From contig JADZDR010000003.1 in the NCBI GenBank assembly GCA_020850945.1, positions 1 through 47,900 of the forward strand: a stretch of DNA of 47,900 nucleotides, given 5' to 3'. A program made the translations under genes and the position numbers. Below, piece by piece: positions 39,697-47,900 of this stretch; the first letter of the stretch is position 1, and the number at the start of each line of letters is the position of its first letter. The notes beneath the pieces were generated by a model. That model saw only the letters and a list, made by a program, of their open reading frames with translations. It searched no databases and was not told the DNA's origin. The stretch comes from Acidimicrobiia bacterium (lineage in GTDB: Bacteria > Actinomycetota > Acidimicrobiia > UBA2766).

Positions 39697-40857
39697 ATGG
39701 GGTATCTGAGCGGGGCAGACGCCTATCCGGTGGCGGAGCTCGACGCGATAGGCCTCGATGCCGATCGCGTAGCGGACTTGGTGACCCGCGCCCGACGCGA
39801 GATCGACGCAGGTGCCCTCCCGTCCTGCCAGCTCGCCTTGGCACGCAACGGGCGTCTCGGCCTGTTCATGACGTTGGGTGACGCCGATCCGTCGAGCCGG
39901 TACATCGTGTTCTCGAGCACCAAAGCCGTCACGGCAGCCGTGATCTGGCTCCTCATGACCGAAGCGGGCATCGCACCCGAGCAGCCTGTCACGGACTTCG
40001 TCCCCGAGTTCGGCACGAACGGCAAGGACACCGTCACGGTCGCGAACCTCCTCACGCACACGGGCGGGTTCCCGTACGCACCCCTCGGTCCGCCGGCATG
40101 GCTCACGCGCGAGGGACGGCTCCGACGCTTCGGAGAGTGGCGTCTCAACTGGGAACCCGACAGCCGGTACGAGTACCACCCGACGTCGGCGCACTGGGTC
40201 CTCGCCGAGATAGCCGAGCGCGTCTCAGGCGAGGACCTCCGTGACCTCGTGCACACGCGTATCTCGGAGCCGCTCGGACTGCGCCTCTCCCTCGGGGCAC
40301 CCGTCGGCCGGCAGGACGACGTGAACCACATCGTGCCCTTCGGTGAGCCACCGACACCCGACCAACTCGCCGCACTCGGCATCCCGGGCTGGGACCCGGG
40401 CGAAGTCGTGAACGAGAACCTCACGATGATGAACGCACCCGAGAACATGGCGCTCGGTGTGCCCGGCGGTGGAGGCGTCGCGTCCGCCGCCGACATGGTC
40501 CTCTTCTACCAGGCTCTCCTGCACAACCCGGGGGAGATGTGGGAGCGCGGCATCCTCGCGAAGGGGACGGCCGAGATCCTCTGCACGATGAAGGACCCGA
40601 TCACGCGAGTCGCTTCGAACCGCAGTCTCGGTCTGTGCATCGCGGGCGACGACGGTGACAGCGCCTTGCGGGGTTTCGGATACACCGTCTCGGGACAGGC
40701 CTTCGGGCATGACGGCGCCGGCGGCCAGATCGCCTGGGCAGATCCCGCGAGCGGCCTCTCGTTCTCCTACCTCACGAACGGCATGGATGCCTTCGTTCCC
40801 AACCAGTGGCGCCGCGTGGCGGGTCTCTCGAGTCGGGCTGCGGTCTGCGCCTCCTGA
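39697..40857 (+). CDS. Beta-lactamase-fold serine hydrolase (class C/EstB-like)
   Basis: 386 residues, ATG at 39697. The nucleophile motif SxxK is Ser73-Ser-Thr-Lys76 in VFSSTKAVTA. The Tyr motif is in SRYEYHPTSAHWVLAEIAERV, and the third motif is HDGAGGQIAWADP (HxG replacing KTG). LLTHTGGFPYAPLG is also typical. Without a signal peptide it is probably an intracellular esterase or peptidase-like enzyme rather than a beta-lactamase. A PPOX-fold gene lies 36 bp upstream. It converges with the tandem-HTH gene, 10 bp away. Confidence 0.9.
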   Translation: MGYLSGADAYPVAELDAIGLDADRVADLVTRARREIDAGALPSCQLALARNGRLGLFMTLGDADPSSRYIVFSSTKAVTAAVIWLLMTEAGIAPEQPVTDFVPEFGTNGKDTVTVANLLTHTGGFPYAPLGPPAWLTREGRLRRFGEWRLNWEPDSRYEYHPTSAHWVLAEIAERVSGEDLRDLVHTRISEPLGLRLSLGAPVGRQDDVNHIVPFGEPPTPDQLAALGIPGWDPGEVVNENLTMMNAPENMALGVPGGGGVASAADMVLFYQALLHNPGEMWERGILAKGTAEILCTMKDPITRVASNRSLGLCIAGDDGDSALRGFGYTVSGQAFGHDGAGGQIAWADPASGLSFSYLTNGMDAFVPNQWRRVAGLSSRAAVCAS

Positions 40858-40867
40858 CCGGGACCCG

Positions 40868-41185
40868 TCAGGGTTCGAGCTTGAGGTTGGCGAAGTGCTC
40901 GACCCGCTCGACCCAACTCGCCGAGCGGCGGAAGCGGGCGGCGATCTCGGGATAGCCCGCCCCTTCGTCGAGGTTGCGCAGGATGCGCCGCTCGACCGGA
41001 CGCAGAGCCCCGGCACCACTCCGGCCCGAGCGCGCGGGTACCCGGTCGCGCAACTCGGTCAGGGCACGCACACGCCGCACGAACCCGGGCGTGCGGCGCA
41101 GCCGCCACGCGATCTCGGAGTCGTCGAGGCCCCTGTCGTCCAAGGTGATGACCGTTCGCTCCAACGGTCGCAGATCCTCTCGCAC
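40868..41185 (-). CDS. Small protein with two tandem helix-turn-helix repeats
   Basis: 105 residues. The GTG at 41185 has AGGGGG 5 nt upstream and is preferred to a GTG six codons earlier (41203), which has no such site. The sequence is an internal repeat: LRPLERTVITLDDRGLDDSEIAWRLRRTP and LRPVERRILRNLDEGAGYPEIAARFRRS each look like a sigma-region-4/LuxR-type helix-turn-helix, followed by FVRRVRAL and WVERVEHFANL. The linker is basic (ARSGRSGAGA). Such pairs may bind DNA sites with two half-sites from one chain. No other domain is present; targets are unknown. Confidence 0.75.
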   Translation of the reverse strand: MREDLRPLERTVITLDDRGLDDSEIAWRLRRTPGFVRRVRALTELRDRVPARSGRSGAGALRPVERRILRNLDEGAGYPEIAARFRRSASWVERVEHFANLKLEP

Positions 41186-41285
41186 GGTTTCCCCCCTGAT
41201 CACATCGATGCGTCGTGTCGGAAGTGCTTCGACCCGAGTGTACCGCCCGAGACGGTCTCGGCATGTGGCTCCTGTTCCGAGGCGC

Positions 41286-42224
41286 TCAGGTCGTGCGTGC
41301 CGCGCGCGCGGCTGCGAGCAGGTAGAGGATGTCGTGGGCGAGCGTGGCGGCAGCGAGGGCCGTGATCTGTCCCGAGTCGTATGGGGGGGAGACCTCGACT
41401 ATGTCCGCGCCCACGATGTCGAGCCCCTCGAGTCCCCGCAGGAGGCGGCGGGCGAGATGTGTCGGTGGGCCACCCACGACGGGGGTGCCGGTCCCGGGGG
41501 CGTACGCCGGATCGAGGAAGTCGACGTCGAAGGAGAGATAGACGGGACGGTCGCCCACGACGTCCCGGACGCGCGCTGCGATCGCCTCGGCTCCCGCGTC
41601 GAGGAGCATGTCGGCGTCGACGATCTCGAAGCCGAGCGGGTCGGGGTTGGGGGTGCGGATGCCGAGTTGGATCGAGCGGGCGGGATCGACGAATCCCTCG
41701 CGGGCGGCGAGGAAGAAGACCGTTCCGTGGTTCAGGTCGTCGCCCATCGCCCAGGTGTCGGTGTGGGCGTCGAAGTGCACGAGGGAGAGCGGCCCGAAGC
41801 GACGCGCGTGCACGTCGACCAGCGGGTAGGCGACCATGTGGTCTCCACCGAAGGAGAGCACGGAGATCCCGGATTCGACGAGACGACCGACGTGCTCGAC
41901 GACAGCGCTCACCATCCGCTCCGGATAGCCCGGATAGAAGGTGACGTCCCCGTAGTCGATCGTCTCGCACCGTTCGAACACGTTGTGATCCCACGGCCAC
42001 GGGCCCCACGGATAGCAACCGACGAGGGAGGACTGCTCCCGGATCGCACGCGGCCCGAAGCGTGCACCGGGCCTGTTCGACGTGGCGGCGTCGAACGGGA
42101 TCCCTACCACGGCGAGGTCGACACCGTCGAGGTCACGCGTCGAACGCCGACGCGAGAAGGACAGCTCGCCGGCGTACATGGCGTCGAAGACGATCGCCCG
42201 GCTCAGGTCGTGTCCGAGATCCAT
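41286..42224 (-). CDS. speB: Agmatinase/arginase family ureohydrolase
   Basis: 312 residues. The ATG at 42224 follows GGGGGGAGGGG. The binuclear manganese site is complete: GGDHM, DAHTDT and SFDVDFLDP. FDAATSNRPGARFGPRAIRE is the typical agmatinase-type N-terminal block. The enzyme would hydrolyse a guanidino compound to urea; agmatine to putrescine is the commonest activity in this clade, but guanidinobutyrase and related activities cannot be excluded. The gene symbol is therefore tentative. It follows the phytoene-desaturase-like gene by 36 bp on the same strand. Confidence 0.85.
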   Translation of the reverse strand: MDLGHDLSRAIVFDAMYAGELSFSRRRSTRDLDGVDLAVVGIPFDAATSNRPGARFGPRAIREQSSLVGCYPWGPWPWDHNVFERCETIDYGDVTFYPGYPERMVSAVVEHVGRLVESGISVLSFGGDHMVAYPLVDVHARRFGPLSLVHFDAHTDTWAMGDDLNHGTVFFLAAREGFVDPARSIQLGIRTPNPDPLGFEIVDADMLLDAGAEAIAARVRDVVGDRPVYLSFDVDFLDPAYAPGTGTPVVGGPPTHLARRLLRGLEGLDIVGADIVEVSPPYDSGQITALAAATLAHDILYLLAAARAARTT

Positions 42225-42260
42225 GCGTCCCCTCCCCCCGTCCGCGGCACGTGTGCCGTC

Positions 42261-43946
42261 TCAGGGAGATGTGGCCCGGGCAGCCCGGCCCGCTTCACGG
42301 CGTTCCCGCAGGGTGGCACCACGTGAGACCTCGACAGGATCCCACGCGTCGTGCACGGGGGGAAGGATCGACGGATCTACGAGCACGTCCCCATTCCCGA
42401 CCTCAGCCATGAGGTCGCGGCCGAGGATCTCCCCCGCACACATCACACCTCCCACCATCGTGCCGGCGATACCGTGCCCGGCCACGGTGCTCGCCCCGAC
42501 GAGATAGAGGCCCTCGATCTCCGTGCGGTAGCCGGGGCGCAGGGGCCCGGTCTGGGCGGCCGTGAACTTGAGTCCATACGACGTACCACCTGTCGAGCGC
42601 GTGTAGCGCTCTTGCGTGAGGGGCGTCGCCGTCTCGATGTGGACGATGTTGTCCCGGAACGGACCGAGGGCACGCTCCGCCTGGTCCAGGAGCGCCTCCG
42701 TGATCCTCTTCTTCGACACGCGGTAGACCTCGTTGCGCCTGTACGAGACACCGTGAGCCGGGCCGTCGTCCACACCCCAGGCGGTATAGCCGCGGGGTCC
42801 GAGCGTCATCACCTGGAAGTTGGAGTGGCCGGGTGGGCACAAGGCGGCGTTTCCCGGGTCCTTGAGGGAGGCGAGCGAGATGTACGCGAACGGTTCGGCG
42901 CCTACCTCGCCCGCCTCGAGCCTCTCGTAGTCGCCTTCCGCGTCGTAGCCACTGAACACGAAGAAATTCGTGTTCGGCACGCGCGTCGAGATGTCGAAGT
43001 CCACGATCACGTACGCGACCACGAGAGGCAACGTCATCTCCGCCTCAGCGGCCCTCGTGACCGTCTCGGGTCGCCACGCCGACCGATCCACGAGCTCGAG
43101 CACCGTGCGCTTGTAGTCCGCGTTCGAGACGACCACGGGCGCCGTGAGGTGCGTGCCGTCCTCGAGAACGACACCCACGGCGTGGCCCTCTTCGACCTCG
43201 ATCCGTCCCACGGAAGCGAGCGTGCGCACCTCGCCTCCACAGGACTCGACCACCTCGACGAGCCGGGCCGGGATGACCTGACCCCCACCGGCGGGGTAGT
43301 AGCCGCCTCCCGACATGTAGTGGTCGACGATCATGGCATGGATCGGGATCGTCGAATCCTGCGGGCCCGAACCGTAGAGGCCACTCCAGTGGTCGATGAC
43401 CGCCGCGGCCCGTGTCGAGAGTCCTGCTTCCGCGAAGAGGTCGGCGAGGGGACGCAATCCCCATGCGAGGAGGACGGACATGTCAACCCCGTCCCGGCCC
43501 ATGTTGCGCAGGGCGGGCGGGATCGCCTCGAGCACGTCGAGGCACACGTCGATCCCGGTTGCCTCGTCGGGGAACTGCTCCTTGAGCCGCTGCCGGTAAG
43601 CGTCCCACCCTGCCGGCACGCGGAACGTGAAGTCCGGGAACAGGAGGGTGTCGAATCCGTCGGACTCGAGGCGGCGGAAGTCGATGCGACCTTCGAGACC
43701 CACACCCCGGAGGACGGACGGGATGAGACCCCCCCGCTCGCAGTCACCGAGGTAGTGGAGGCCGACGTCGAACTCGTAGTCCTGTCCCGCGTGGTGCCGG
43801 CGGAACACCTGGCAGTTGCCTCCGGCGACGTCGTGCCGCTCGACGACGAGAACGCGTCGACCGCTCGCGGCGAGATAGGCGGCGCACGTGAGGCCGCCCG
43901 GACCTGATCCGACGACGATCGCGTCCCACTCCTCAGGCGTGCGCAT
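42261..43946 (-). CDS. FAD-dependent phytoene desaturase/retinol saturase-like oxidoreductase
   Basis: 561 residues. The ATG at 43946 has GGGAGGG 7 nt upstream. The FAD-binding Rossmann motif is VVGSGPGGLTCAAYLAASGRRVLVVERHD (residues 11-39 in parts). GGNCQVFRRHHAGQDYEFDVGLHYLGD is the following substrate-side block, and GLYLVGASTVAGHGIAGTMVGG is the C-terminal FAD contact of the CrtI/retinol saturase group. No carotenoid biosynthesis genes are nearby. The substrate is unknown; lipids or isoprenoids are likely from the family. It precedes the agmatinase-like gene in the same direction. Confidence 0.88.
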   Translation of the reverse strand: MRTPEEWDAIVVGSGPGGLTCAAYLAASGRRVLVVERHDVAGGNCQVFRRHHAGQDYEFDVGLHYLGDCERGGLIPSVLRGVGLEGRIDFRRLESDGFDTLLFPDFTFRVPAGWDAYRQRLKEQFPDEATGIDVCLDVLEAIPPALRNMGRDGVDMSVLLAWGLRPLADLFAEAGLSTRAAAVIDHWSGLYGSGPQDSTIPIHAMIVDHYMSGGGYYPAGGGQVIPARLVEVVESCGGEVRTLASVGRIEVEEGHAVGVVLEDGTHLTAPVVVSNADYKRTVLELVDRSAWRPETVTRAAEAEMTLPLVVAYVIVDFDISTRVPNTNFFVFSGYDAEGDYERLEAGEVGAEPFAYISLASLKDPGNAALCPPGHSNFQVMTLGPRGYTAWGVDDGPAHGVSYRRNEVYRVSKKRITEALLDQAERALGPFRDNIVHIETATPLTQERYTRSTGGTSYGLKFTAAQTGPLRPGYRTEIEGLYLVGASTVAGHGIAGTMVGGVMCAGEILGRDLMAEVGNGDVLVDPSILPPVHDAWDPVEVSRGATLRERREAGRAARATSP

Positions 43947-44090
43947 GGTTCGACCCTCCCGGGAAGCCGCAGACAGACCGGCATCAGGATCGCCCACGCG
44001 GTTCCCGGAGTCAAGACGCGGCGTGGGATTCCCGTCCCCCCGCCCCGTGTGCAGACCTCAGTTGCCCTCCCGCCCTGCCGATGGACTCGT

Positions 44091-45341
44091 ATGACGCGAC
44101 GCGGCAGGTTCGGGGTGAGGTGTGCGCGTCCGGGAACGGCTCGCCTCGTCGCAGGCCTCGGCCTCCTCGCGGTCGCCGCAGGCGTAATCCTCCACTTCGT
44201 GTACGCACCCCGTGTCCTCTGGCTGAGGGCGGGCGAAACCGAGGAGTCCACGCTGGAGGGAACACTCGAGCTGAGTTTCGACCCGTGGACGGCGCGGCCG
44301 GCGATCCCGCCTCGCGCTCTGGAGTTCACCGACACGCAGAGATGGCGCATCCGTCCCGGACCGGACGGCACGGTCGTGATCCGCGTCGGCCAGGCCAGTC
44401 AGGCGGCTGCTGCACTCAACGTCGACACGCAGGTCCAGTACGTGGTGGAGGCCGCGACGAAGCAGAACGTGGCGAGTGACCTCGCATGGTCGACGCGGGA
44501 CGGCAATGTCGTGGACCGCTCTCCCTCCTACAGCGTCGGGCTGCCACCCGGCTTCGATCCGAATGCGAGCTACACGTATCACGACTGGGTGAGTGAGTCC
44601 GCCTACGAGATCCACCCCGTCCAGAGGGGCACGTTCGCCGGTGTGGACTTCGTGCGGTTCAGGGGGGACTTCGCCGCTCCTGTGGCACCGCTGTTCGAGG
44701 CCGAGCTCGTGGACCTCTACGGCCTGCGTACTTCGTTCGCCTCGCAGGAGTTCCTCGCCCTCGTACGTGAGCAGCGCGGAATCGACCTCGAAGCCGATCT
44801 CGCGGCGGCGCTCGGCAGCGTCAGCGGCGACGCACAGGCCGCGGTGCGGCTCGCCCTAGAATCAGACGTGCCTGTGGACCACACCGTCTCCGGCAGCCAG
44901 GTGTTCGACGTGGCGGTGCCGTCGGGTGGCGAGCTGAGGACGCTGCGGTGGCGGACGCGCCTCGTGAGTGTGCCGGACCTGTCGGCCTTCTCGACCGCCC
45001 GCGCCGCTCTCGCCACGTCGACGGACCCGGCGGCGACAACCGCCGTGGCCCACCTGGACGCGTACCTCGACACCGACACGCGCATGGTCGTCTACGACCT
45101 CACCGCGTCCACGTCTGCGGCCGCGGCACAGGCGTCCGCCGCACGCCAACGCGCCTTGCTCACCCGCTACGACATCGCCCGTGCCCGGCTTCCGCTCGGA
45201 CTGGCCGTGCTGGCGGCCGGCCTGCTCGCTGCCGCCGTCTCGGCCGGTCGTCACAGGCGGGGCAGGGTGCCTGAAGGCGGCGCGGACAACCGCGCCACTC
45301 TCGGTACCGACGCGGAGGCGGCTGCCACGCTCGAAGCGTGA
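44091..45341 (+). CDS. DUF3068 family membrane protein
   Basis: 416 residues from the ATG at 44091 (no good ribosome-binding site; the extension to 44049 is not supported). One TM helix near the N-terminus (ARLVAGLGLLAVAAGVILHFVY), a long extracytoplasmic region rich in beta strands (WRIRPGPDGTVVIRV, RSPSYSVGLPPGFDP, FVRFRGDFAAPVAPL), and a second TM helix near the C-terminus (RLPLGLAVLAAGLLAAAVSA) before a short basic cytoplasmic end. This two-anchor layout and the sequence ADGSVVDR-like GNVVDRSPSYSVG match the actinobacterial DUF3068 family, some members of which are annotated as PorA-like porins. The function is not established. Confidence 0.65.
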   Translation: MTRRGRFGVRCARPGTARLVAGLGLLAVAAGVILHFVYAPRVLWLRAGETEESTLEGTLELSFDPWTARPAIPPRALEFTDTQRWRIRPGPDGTVVIRVGQASQAAAALNVDTQVQYVVEAATKQNVASDLAWSTRDGNVVDRSPSYSVGLPPGFDPNASYTYHDWVSESAYEIHPVQRGTFAGVDFVRFRGDFAAPVAPLFEAELVDLYGLRTSFASQEFLALVREQRGIDLEADLAAALGSVSGDAQAAVRLALESDVPVDHTVSGSQVFDVAVPSGGELRTLRWRTRLVSVPDLSAFSTARAALATSTDPAATTAVAHLDAYLDTDTRMVVYDLTASTSAAAAQASAARQRALLTRYDIARARLPLGLAVLAAGLLAAAVSAGRHRRGRVPEGGADNRATLGTDAEAAATLEA

Positions 45342-45357
45342 ACCGGGCAGGCGCCGC

Positions 45358-45363
45358 TACTGT
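45358..45363 (+). promoter_or_regulatory. -10 element of a leaderless GH2 transcript
   Basis: TACTGT, 6 nt before the GTG at 45370; no Shine-Dalgarno sequence. Confidence 0.45.
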
Positions 45364-45369
45364 GCCGTC

Positions 45370-47214
45370 GTGAGCACAGCCGTCCCCCGCCCCGAGCACC
45401 CACGTCCCGATCGTCGCCGCGACAGGTGGGTGAAGCTCAACGGCCCGTGGGACTTCTCGTTCGGGAGGTCCGACTTCGACCTCGAGATCGTCGTGCCCTT
45501 CGCCTACCAGAGCGCTGCCGGCGGTATCGCCACCGACGCGAAGCACGAAGTCCTGTGGTACAGGCGCACCTTCGAGACCCCGCGGCTCGCGCCGGGCGAG
45601 CACGTCCTGATCCACTTCGGCGCCGTGGACTTCGCAGCCGAGGTGTGGGTGAACGACGTCCCCGTAGGAGCCCACCGCGGCGGACACACCCCCTTCACCT
45701 GCGATGTGACTACGGCACTCGTCACGGGCTCGAACTCGATCGTCGTCCGTGCAGTCGACGAGTTCCGGGCCGATCAGATCCGGGGCAAGCAGACCGCGAC
45801 GTTCCCCCACCTCGTCCACTACACGCCGACTTCGGGCATCTGGCAGCCCGTCTGGCTCGAAGTGGTCGGTGAGCGCTGGATCCGGGACATCCACGTGACG
45901 GCCCGCGCCGACGGATACCTCGGGGTTCGTGCCGACGTGAGCGAGCACGCGGCAGGCGACACGCTGCGAGTCCACCTCGCTCGGAGCGGAGAAGACCTGG
46001 TCACACTGGAGTCTGACTCTCGAGTTGAACTCGAGGGTTTGTGCGACCAGGCCTCTCTCCAGGTCTGGTCACCCTCGAGCCCTGCCTTGTACGACCTCGA
46101 GGTCGAGCTCGTCGACCGTGACGGTACTGTCCTCGACACGGTCCGTTCCTACGCCGGGTTCAGGACGCTCGAGACCGCGGGAGGTCGCTGGCTCCTCAAC
46201 GGCGACGACTTCTACCAGCGCCTCGTGCTCGACCAGGGCTACTGGCCGGGGGGTCTCCTCACCCCACCGACGGACGACGCCATGCGCGCCGACATCGAGT
46301 TCGTGCGCCGCGCCGGCTTCGACGGCGTGCGCAAGCACCAGAAGATCGAGGATCCGCGCTGGCTGTACTGGGCGGACGCCCTCGGCGTGGTGGTGTGGGA
46401 GGAGATGCCCTCCCCGTTCTGGTTGGGCATGGTCCGGGGTGACCTCGAAGCTGATCTCCGCACGGAGTGGGCCGAGGCGGTGCGCCGTGACAGGAACCAC
46501 CCCTGCGTCGTGTGCTGGGTTCCGTTCAACGAGTCGTGGGGCATCCAGGGTGTACACGACAGCACCGACCTGCAGGCGCTGGTCAGATCGGTCGTGGATG
46601 CGACACGGGCGCTGGACGCGACACGGCCCGTGTGCGACAACAGCGGCTGGTGCCACGTGAGCACCGACGTGGTCGACGTGCACGACTACGAACCCGATCC
46701 GGACGTGCTGGCCCGGCGCTGGACGGACATCGCGGAGAGGGAATGGGACAGGGGACCGGTCAGCCTCGCCGTCGATGGTGGAGAGGGTTTCGACCCCGTG
46801 ACATGGCTGCGCCACGTCGGCATCGACGACCCCGCCGACCTCGACCCCGAGGTCCTCAGGACCCTCATCCCAGTGATGGACGTGTGGTCGACAGGTTGTG
46901 CCCCCGACACGGGGCCGGCCCTCATGTTCCTGTCGGAGTTCGGCGGGATCGGCCTCGCCGCAGAGCAGGGCCCGCAGGGGGACACGGAGGACCGGTTCAC
47001 CTACGGCACGGCGAGAGACGCCGACGAGCTCCTCGCCCGTTTCTCCGCCCTCGCCGCCGCCGCCGAATCCGTCACGGAGTTCCGCGGTTGGTGCTGGACG
47101 CAGCTCGCAGACGTCGAGCAGGAGGTCAACGGCCTGCTCAGGGCAGACCACTCACCCAAGCTCGACCCGGACCGGATCCGAGCCGTGATCGAGGGCCTCA
47201 GTCCTCGTACTTGA
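45370..47214 (+). CDS. Glycoside hydrolase family 2 protein
   Basis: 614 residues, GTG at 45370, chosen by the TACTGT hexamer 6 nt upstream. The layout is sugar-binding beta-sandwich (about 15-170, WVKLNGPWDFSFG, VLWYRRTFETPRL, EVWVNDVPVGAHRGGHTPF), immunoglobulin-like domain (about 175-265) and TIM barrel. The acid/base is Glu388 in VPFNESWG and the nucleophile Glu523 in FLSEFGG. GH2 enzymes act as beta-galactosidase, beta-glucuronidase or mannosidase; specificity is not evident. Without a signal peptide it should be cytosolic. The last 17 bp overlap the 3' end of the dodecin gene, tail to tail. Confidence 0.92.
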   Translation: MSTAVPRPEHPRPDRRRDRWVKLNGPWDFSFGRSDFDLEIVVPFAYQSAAGGIATDAKHEVLWYRRTFETPRLAPGEHVLIHFGAVDFAAEVWVNDVPVGAHRGGHTPFTCDVTTALVTGSNSIVVRAVDEFRADQIRGKQTATFPHLVHYTPTSGIWQPVWLEVVGERWIRDIHVTARADGYLGVRADVSEHAAGDTLRVHLARSGEDLVTLESDSRVELEGLCDQASLQVWSPSSPALYDLEVELVDRDGTVLDTVRSYAGFRTLETAGGRWLLNGDDFYQRLVLDQGYWPGGLLTPPTDDAMRADIEFVRRAGFDGVRKHQKIEDPRWLYWADALGVVVWEEMPSPFWLGMVRGDLEADLRTEWAEAVRRDRNHPCVVCWVPFNESWGIQGVHDSTDLQALVRSVVDATRALDATRPVCDNSGWCHVSTDVVDVHDYEPDPDVLARRWTDIAEREWDRGPVSLAVDGGEGFDPVTWLRHVGIDDPADLDPEVLRTLIPVMDVWSTGCAPDTGPALMFLSEFGGIGLAAEQGPQGDTEDRFTYGTARDADELLARFSALAAAAESVTEFRGWCWTQLADVEQEVNGLLRADHSPKLDPDRIRAVIEGLSPRT

Positions 47215-47407
47215 ACGAAACGTTCACCTTCGCACGGTACGCGACCACGGCCCCGTCCTCGATCACGAGATCGAGCTCGGCGATCTCGGCGATGCGCAGA
47301 TCCCGCAGCGTCTGAGACGCCTTCGCGACAGCCGCCGACGCCGCCTTCTCCCAACTCTCGCTGCTCGTCCCGACGAGCTGGATGACCTTGTACACGCTCT
47401 CGCTCAT
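47198..47407 (-). CDS. Dodecin (flavin-binding dodecamer)
   Basis: 69 residues. The ATG at 47407 has AGGGAG 7 nt upstream; an in-frame ATG at 47482 adds non-conserved sequence. Dodecins form 12-mers that store FMN or riboflavin. The sequence YKVIQLVGTSSESWEKAASAAVAKASQTLRDL (helix with the flavin-stacking Trp) followed by AYRAKVNVSFKYED is the typical strand-helix-strand-strand pattern at the standard length. It converges with the GH2 gene. Confidence 0.95.
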   Translation of the reverse strand: MSESVYKVIQLVGTSSESWEKAASAAVAKASQTLRDLRIAEIAELDLVIEDGAVVAYRAKVNVSFKYED

Positions 47408-47556
47408 GGTTTGGCTCCCTGGTCGGCACCCGGCGACCCGCCGGTGTGCTTTCACACTTCCAGACGGAACCCGCCCCTGCAACCGCGATTGACGCGCCCG
47501 GAGGCGCCTCGAGGTCTATCGTGCCCACCGACCGACCCTTGATCCGAGGAGTGCAG

Positions 47557-47900
47557 ATGAGACGTTCGAGACGAGGTGCGTGCCTCCTGTTGCTGGGAGG
47601 GGCGACACTGGCGGCCGCCCTGGCCCTGGGAGGCCCGGCGTCCGCCGACGACACGACGATCCCCGAACCCACGCTCACCGAAGCAGCCGAACCCGTCCTC
47701 GACGAGGTCTTCGACGAAGTCGAAGTCACCACGGACCAAGGCGGACCCGACTTCGACGACCCGCGCAACGAGGTCGGCTCGAGCATGAGCGGCACCGCCG
47801 ACGGCGACACCGCCGTCCTCTACCGTTCCGACTCCGACGATGCCAACCAGGCGCCTCATTCCGAGACGTGGATCTGGGACGGCCGCACCAAGACCTGGTC
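47557..47900 (+). CDS. Secreted acidic protein, N-terminal part (cut by window edge)
   Basis: Open from the ATG at 47557 (GAGGAG 5 nt upstream) to the end of the window, 114 codons, no stop. The signal peptide is MRRSRRGACLLLLGG followed by a hydrophobic core and a Sec-type cleavage site at PASA/DD (about residue 30). The mature part is rich in Asp, Glu and Thr (EPTLTEAAEPVLDEVFDEVEV) and then SSMSGTADGDTAVLYRSDSDD. It ends in WIWDGRTKTW. No family recognised. There is no transmembrane segment in the visible part. Confidence 0.7.
   Translation, partial: MRRSRRGACLLLLGGATLAAALALGGPASADDTTIPEPTLTEAAEPVLDEVFDEVEVTTDQGGPDFDDPRNEVGSSMSGTADGDTAVLYRSDSDDANQAPHSETWIWDGRTKTW

Noticed and set aside
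39697-39712. GGGTATCTGAGCGG at the start of the serine hydrolase gene, close to the palindrome arm GGGTACCTGAGCGG (21294-21307)
   Set aside because: A single 13-of-14 match without the rest of the arm or the second arm; chance cannot be excluded, so it is not counted as a second copy of the element.

Overview
The window is a gene-dense, high-GC chromosomal segment of an actinobacterium. The signs are a BldC-type regulator, an actinobacterial-type LexA box in front of a DUF222/HNH gene, DUF2505 and DUF3068 families, a putative F420/LLM oxidoreductase, frequent GTG/TTG starts and GTGA stop/start overlaps. Class Acidimicrobiia is my best guess from gene content; it is an inference, not shown by a marker gene.

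Layout. 1-825: 5' end of a DUF222/HNH endonuclease gene with an SOS box, an almost gene-free stretch, and tRNA-Thr(CGT). 826-5686: a two-domain alpha/beta-barrel-like protein, the housekeeping pair tmk-holB, bldC, a divergent dihydropteroate-synthase-like gene and a zinc alcohol dehydrogenase. 5700-13262: a polymorphic-toxin island read on the minus strand. It holds a 2146-residue lipoprotein of teneurin/Rhs architecture (FN3, NHL propeller, YD shell, hypervariable tip), a membrane protein that is probably its immunity partner, and an orphan TacT-like GNAT; base composition drops sharply over the tip and immunity gene. 13413-18504: a PIG-L deacetylase gene overlapping a full-length Lhr helicase gene. 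18548-22844: a plus-strand run of tandem-FKBP lipoprotein, VanW-family protein, TIGR01777-type epimerase and Sfp-type phosphopantetheinyl transferase. The epimerase gene carries a 66-bp near-perfect palindrome inserted in frame. 22805-31995: a long minus-strand run of DUF2505, Ldh-family oxidoreductase, PhoD phosphatase, sulfatase, 2TM-class III cyclase, LLM oxidoreductase, and the AmmeMemoRadiSam genes (radical SAM enzyme plus a fused MEMO-AMMECR1 protein). 32019-41185: TesB thioesterase, D-2-hydroxyacid dehydrogenase, PPK2, FMN glutamate-synthase-like protein, two adjacent HpcH/HpaI-type CoA-ester lyases, a zinc-ribbon/SHOCT protein, a PPOX-fold flavoprotein, a serine hydrolase and a tandem-HTH protein. 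41286-47900: agmatinase-like protein, phytoene-desaturase-like oxidoreductase, DUF3068 protein, GH2 glycosidase, dodecin and the start of a secreted protein.

The most unusual items are the in-frame palindromic element in the epimerase gene (21280-21345), the teneurin-like toxin locus with its low-GC tip and a (GT)7 tract in its signal-peptide codons, the AmmeMemoRadiSam module of unknown function, a recurrent leaderless-promoter pattern (TAnnnT followed by 6-9 nt and then the start codon) in front of eight genes, and a hairpin/direct-repeat element at 38284-38366. Coordinates of start codons were chosen from visible Shine-Dalgarno sequences, overlaps or -10 elements and are stated for each gene.
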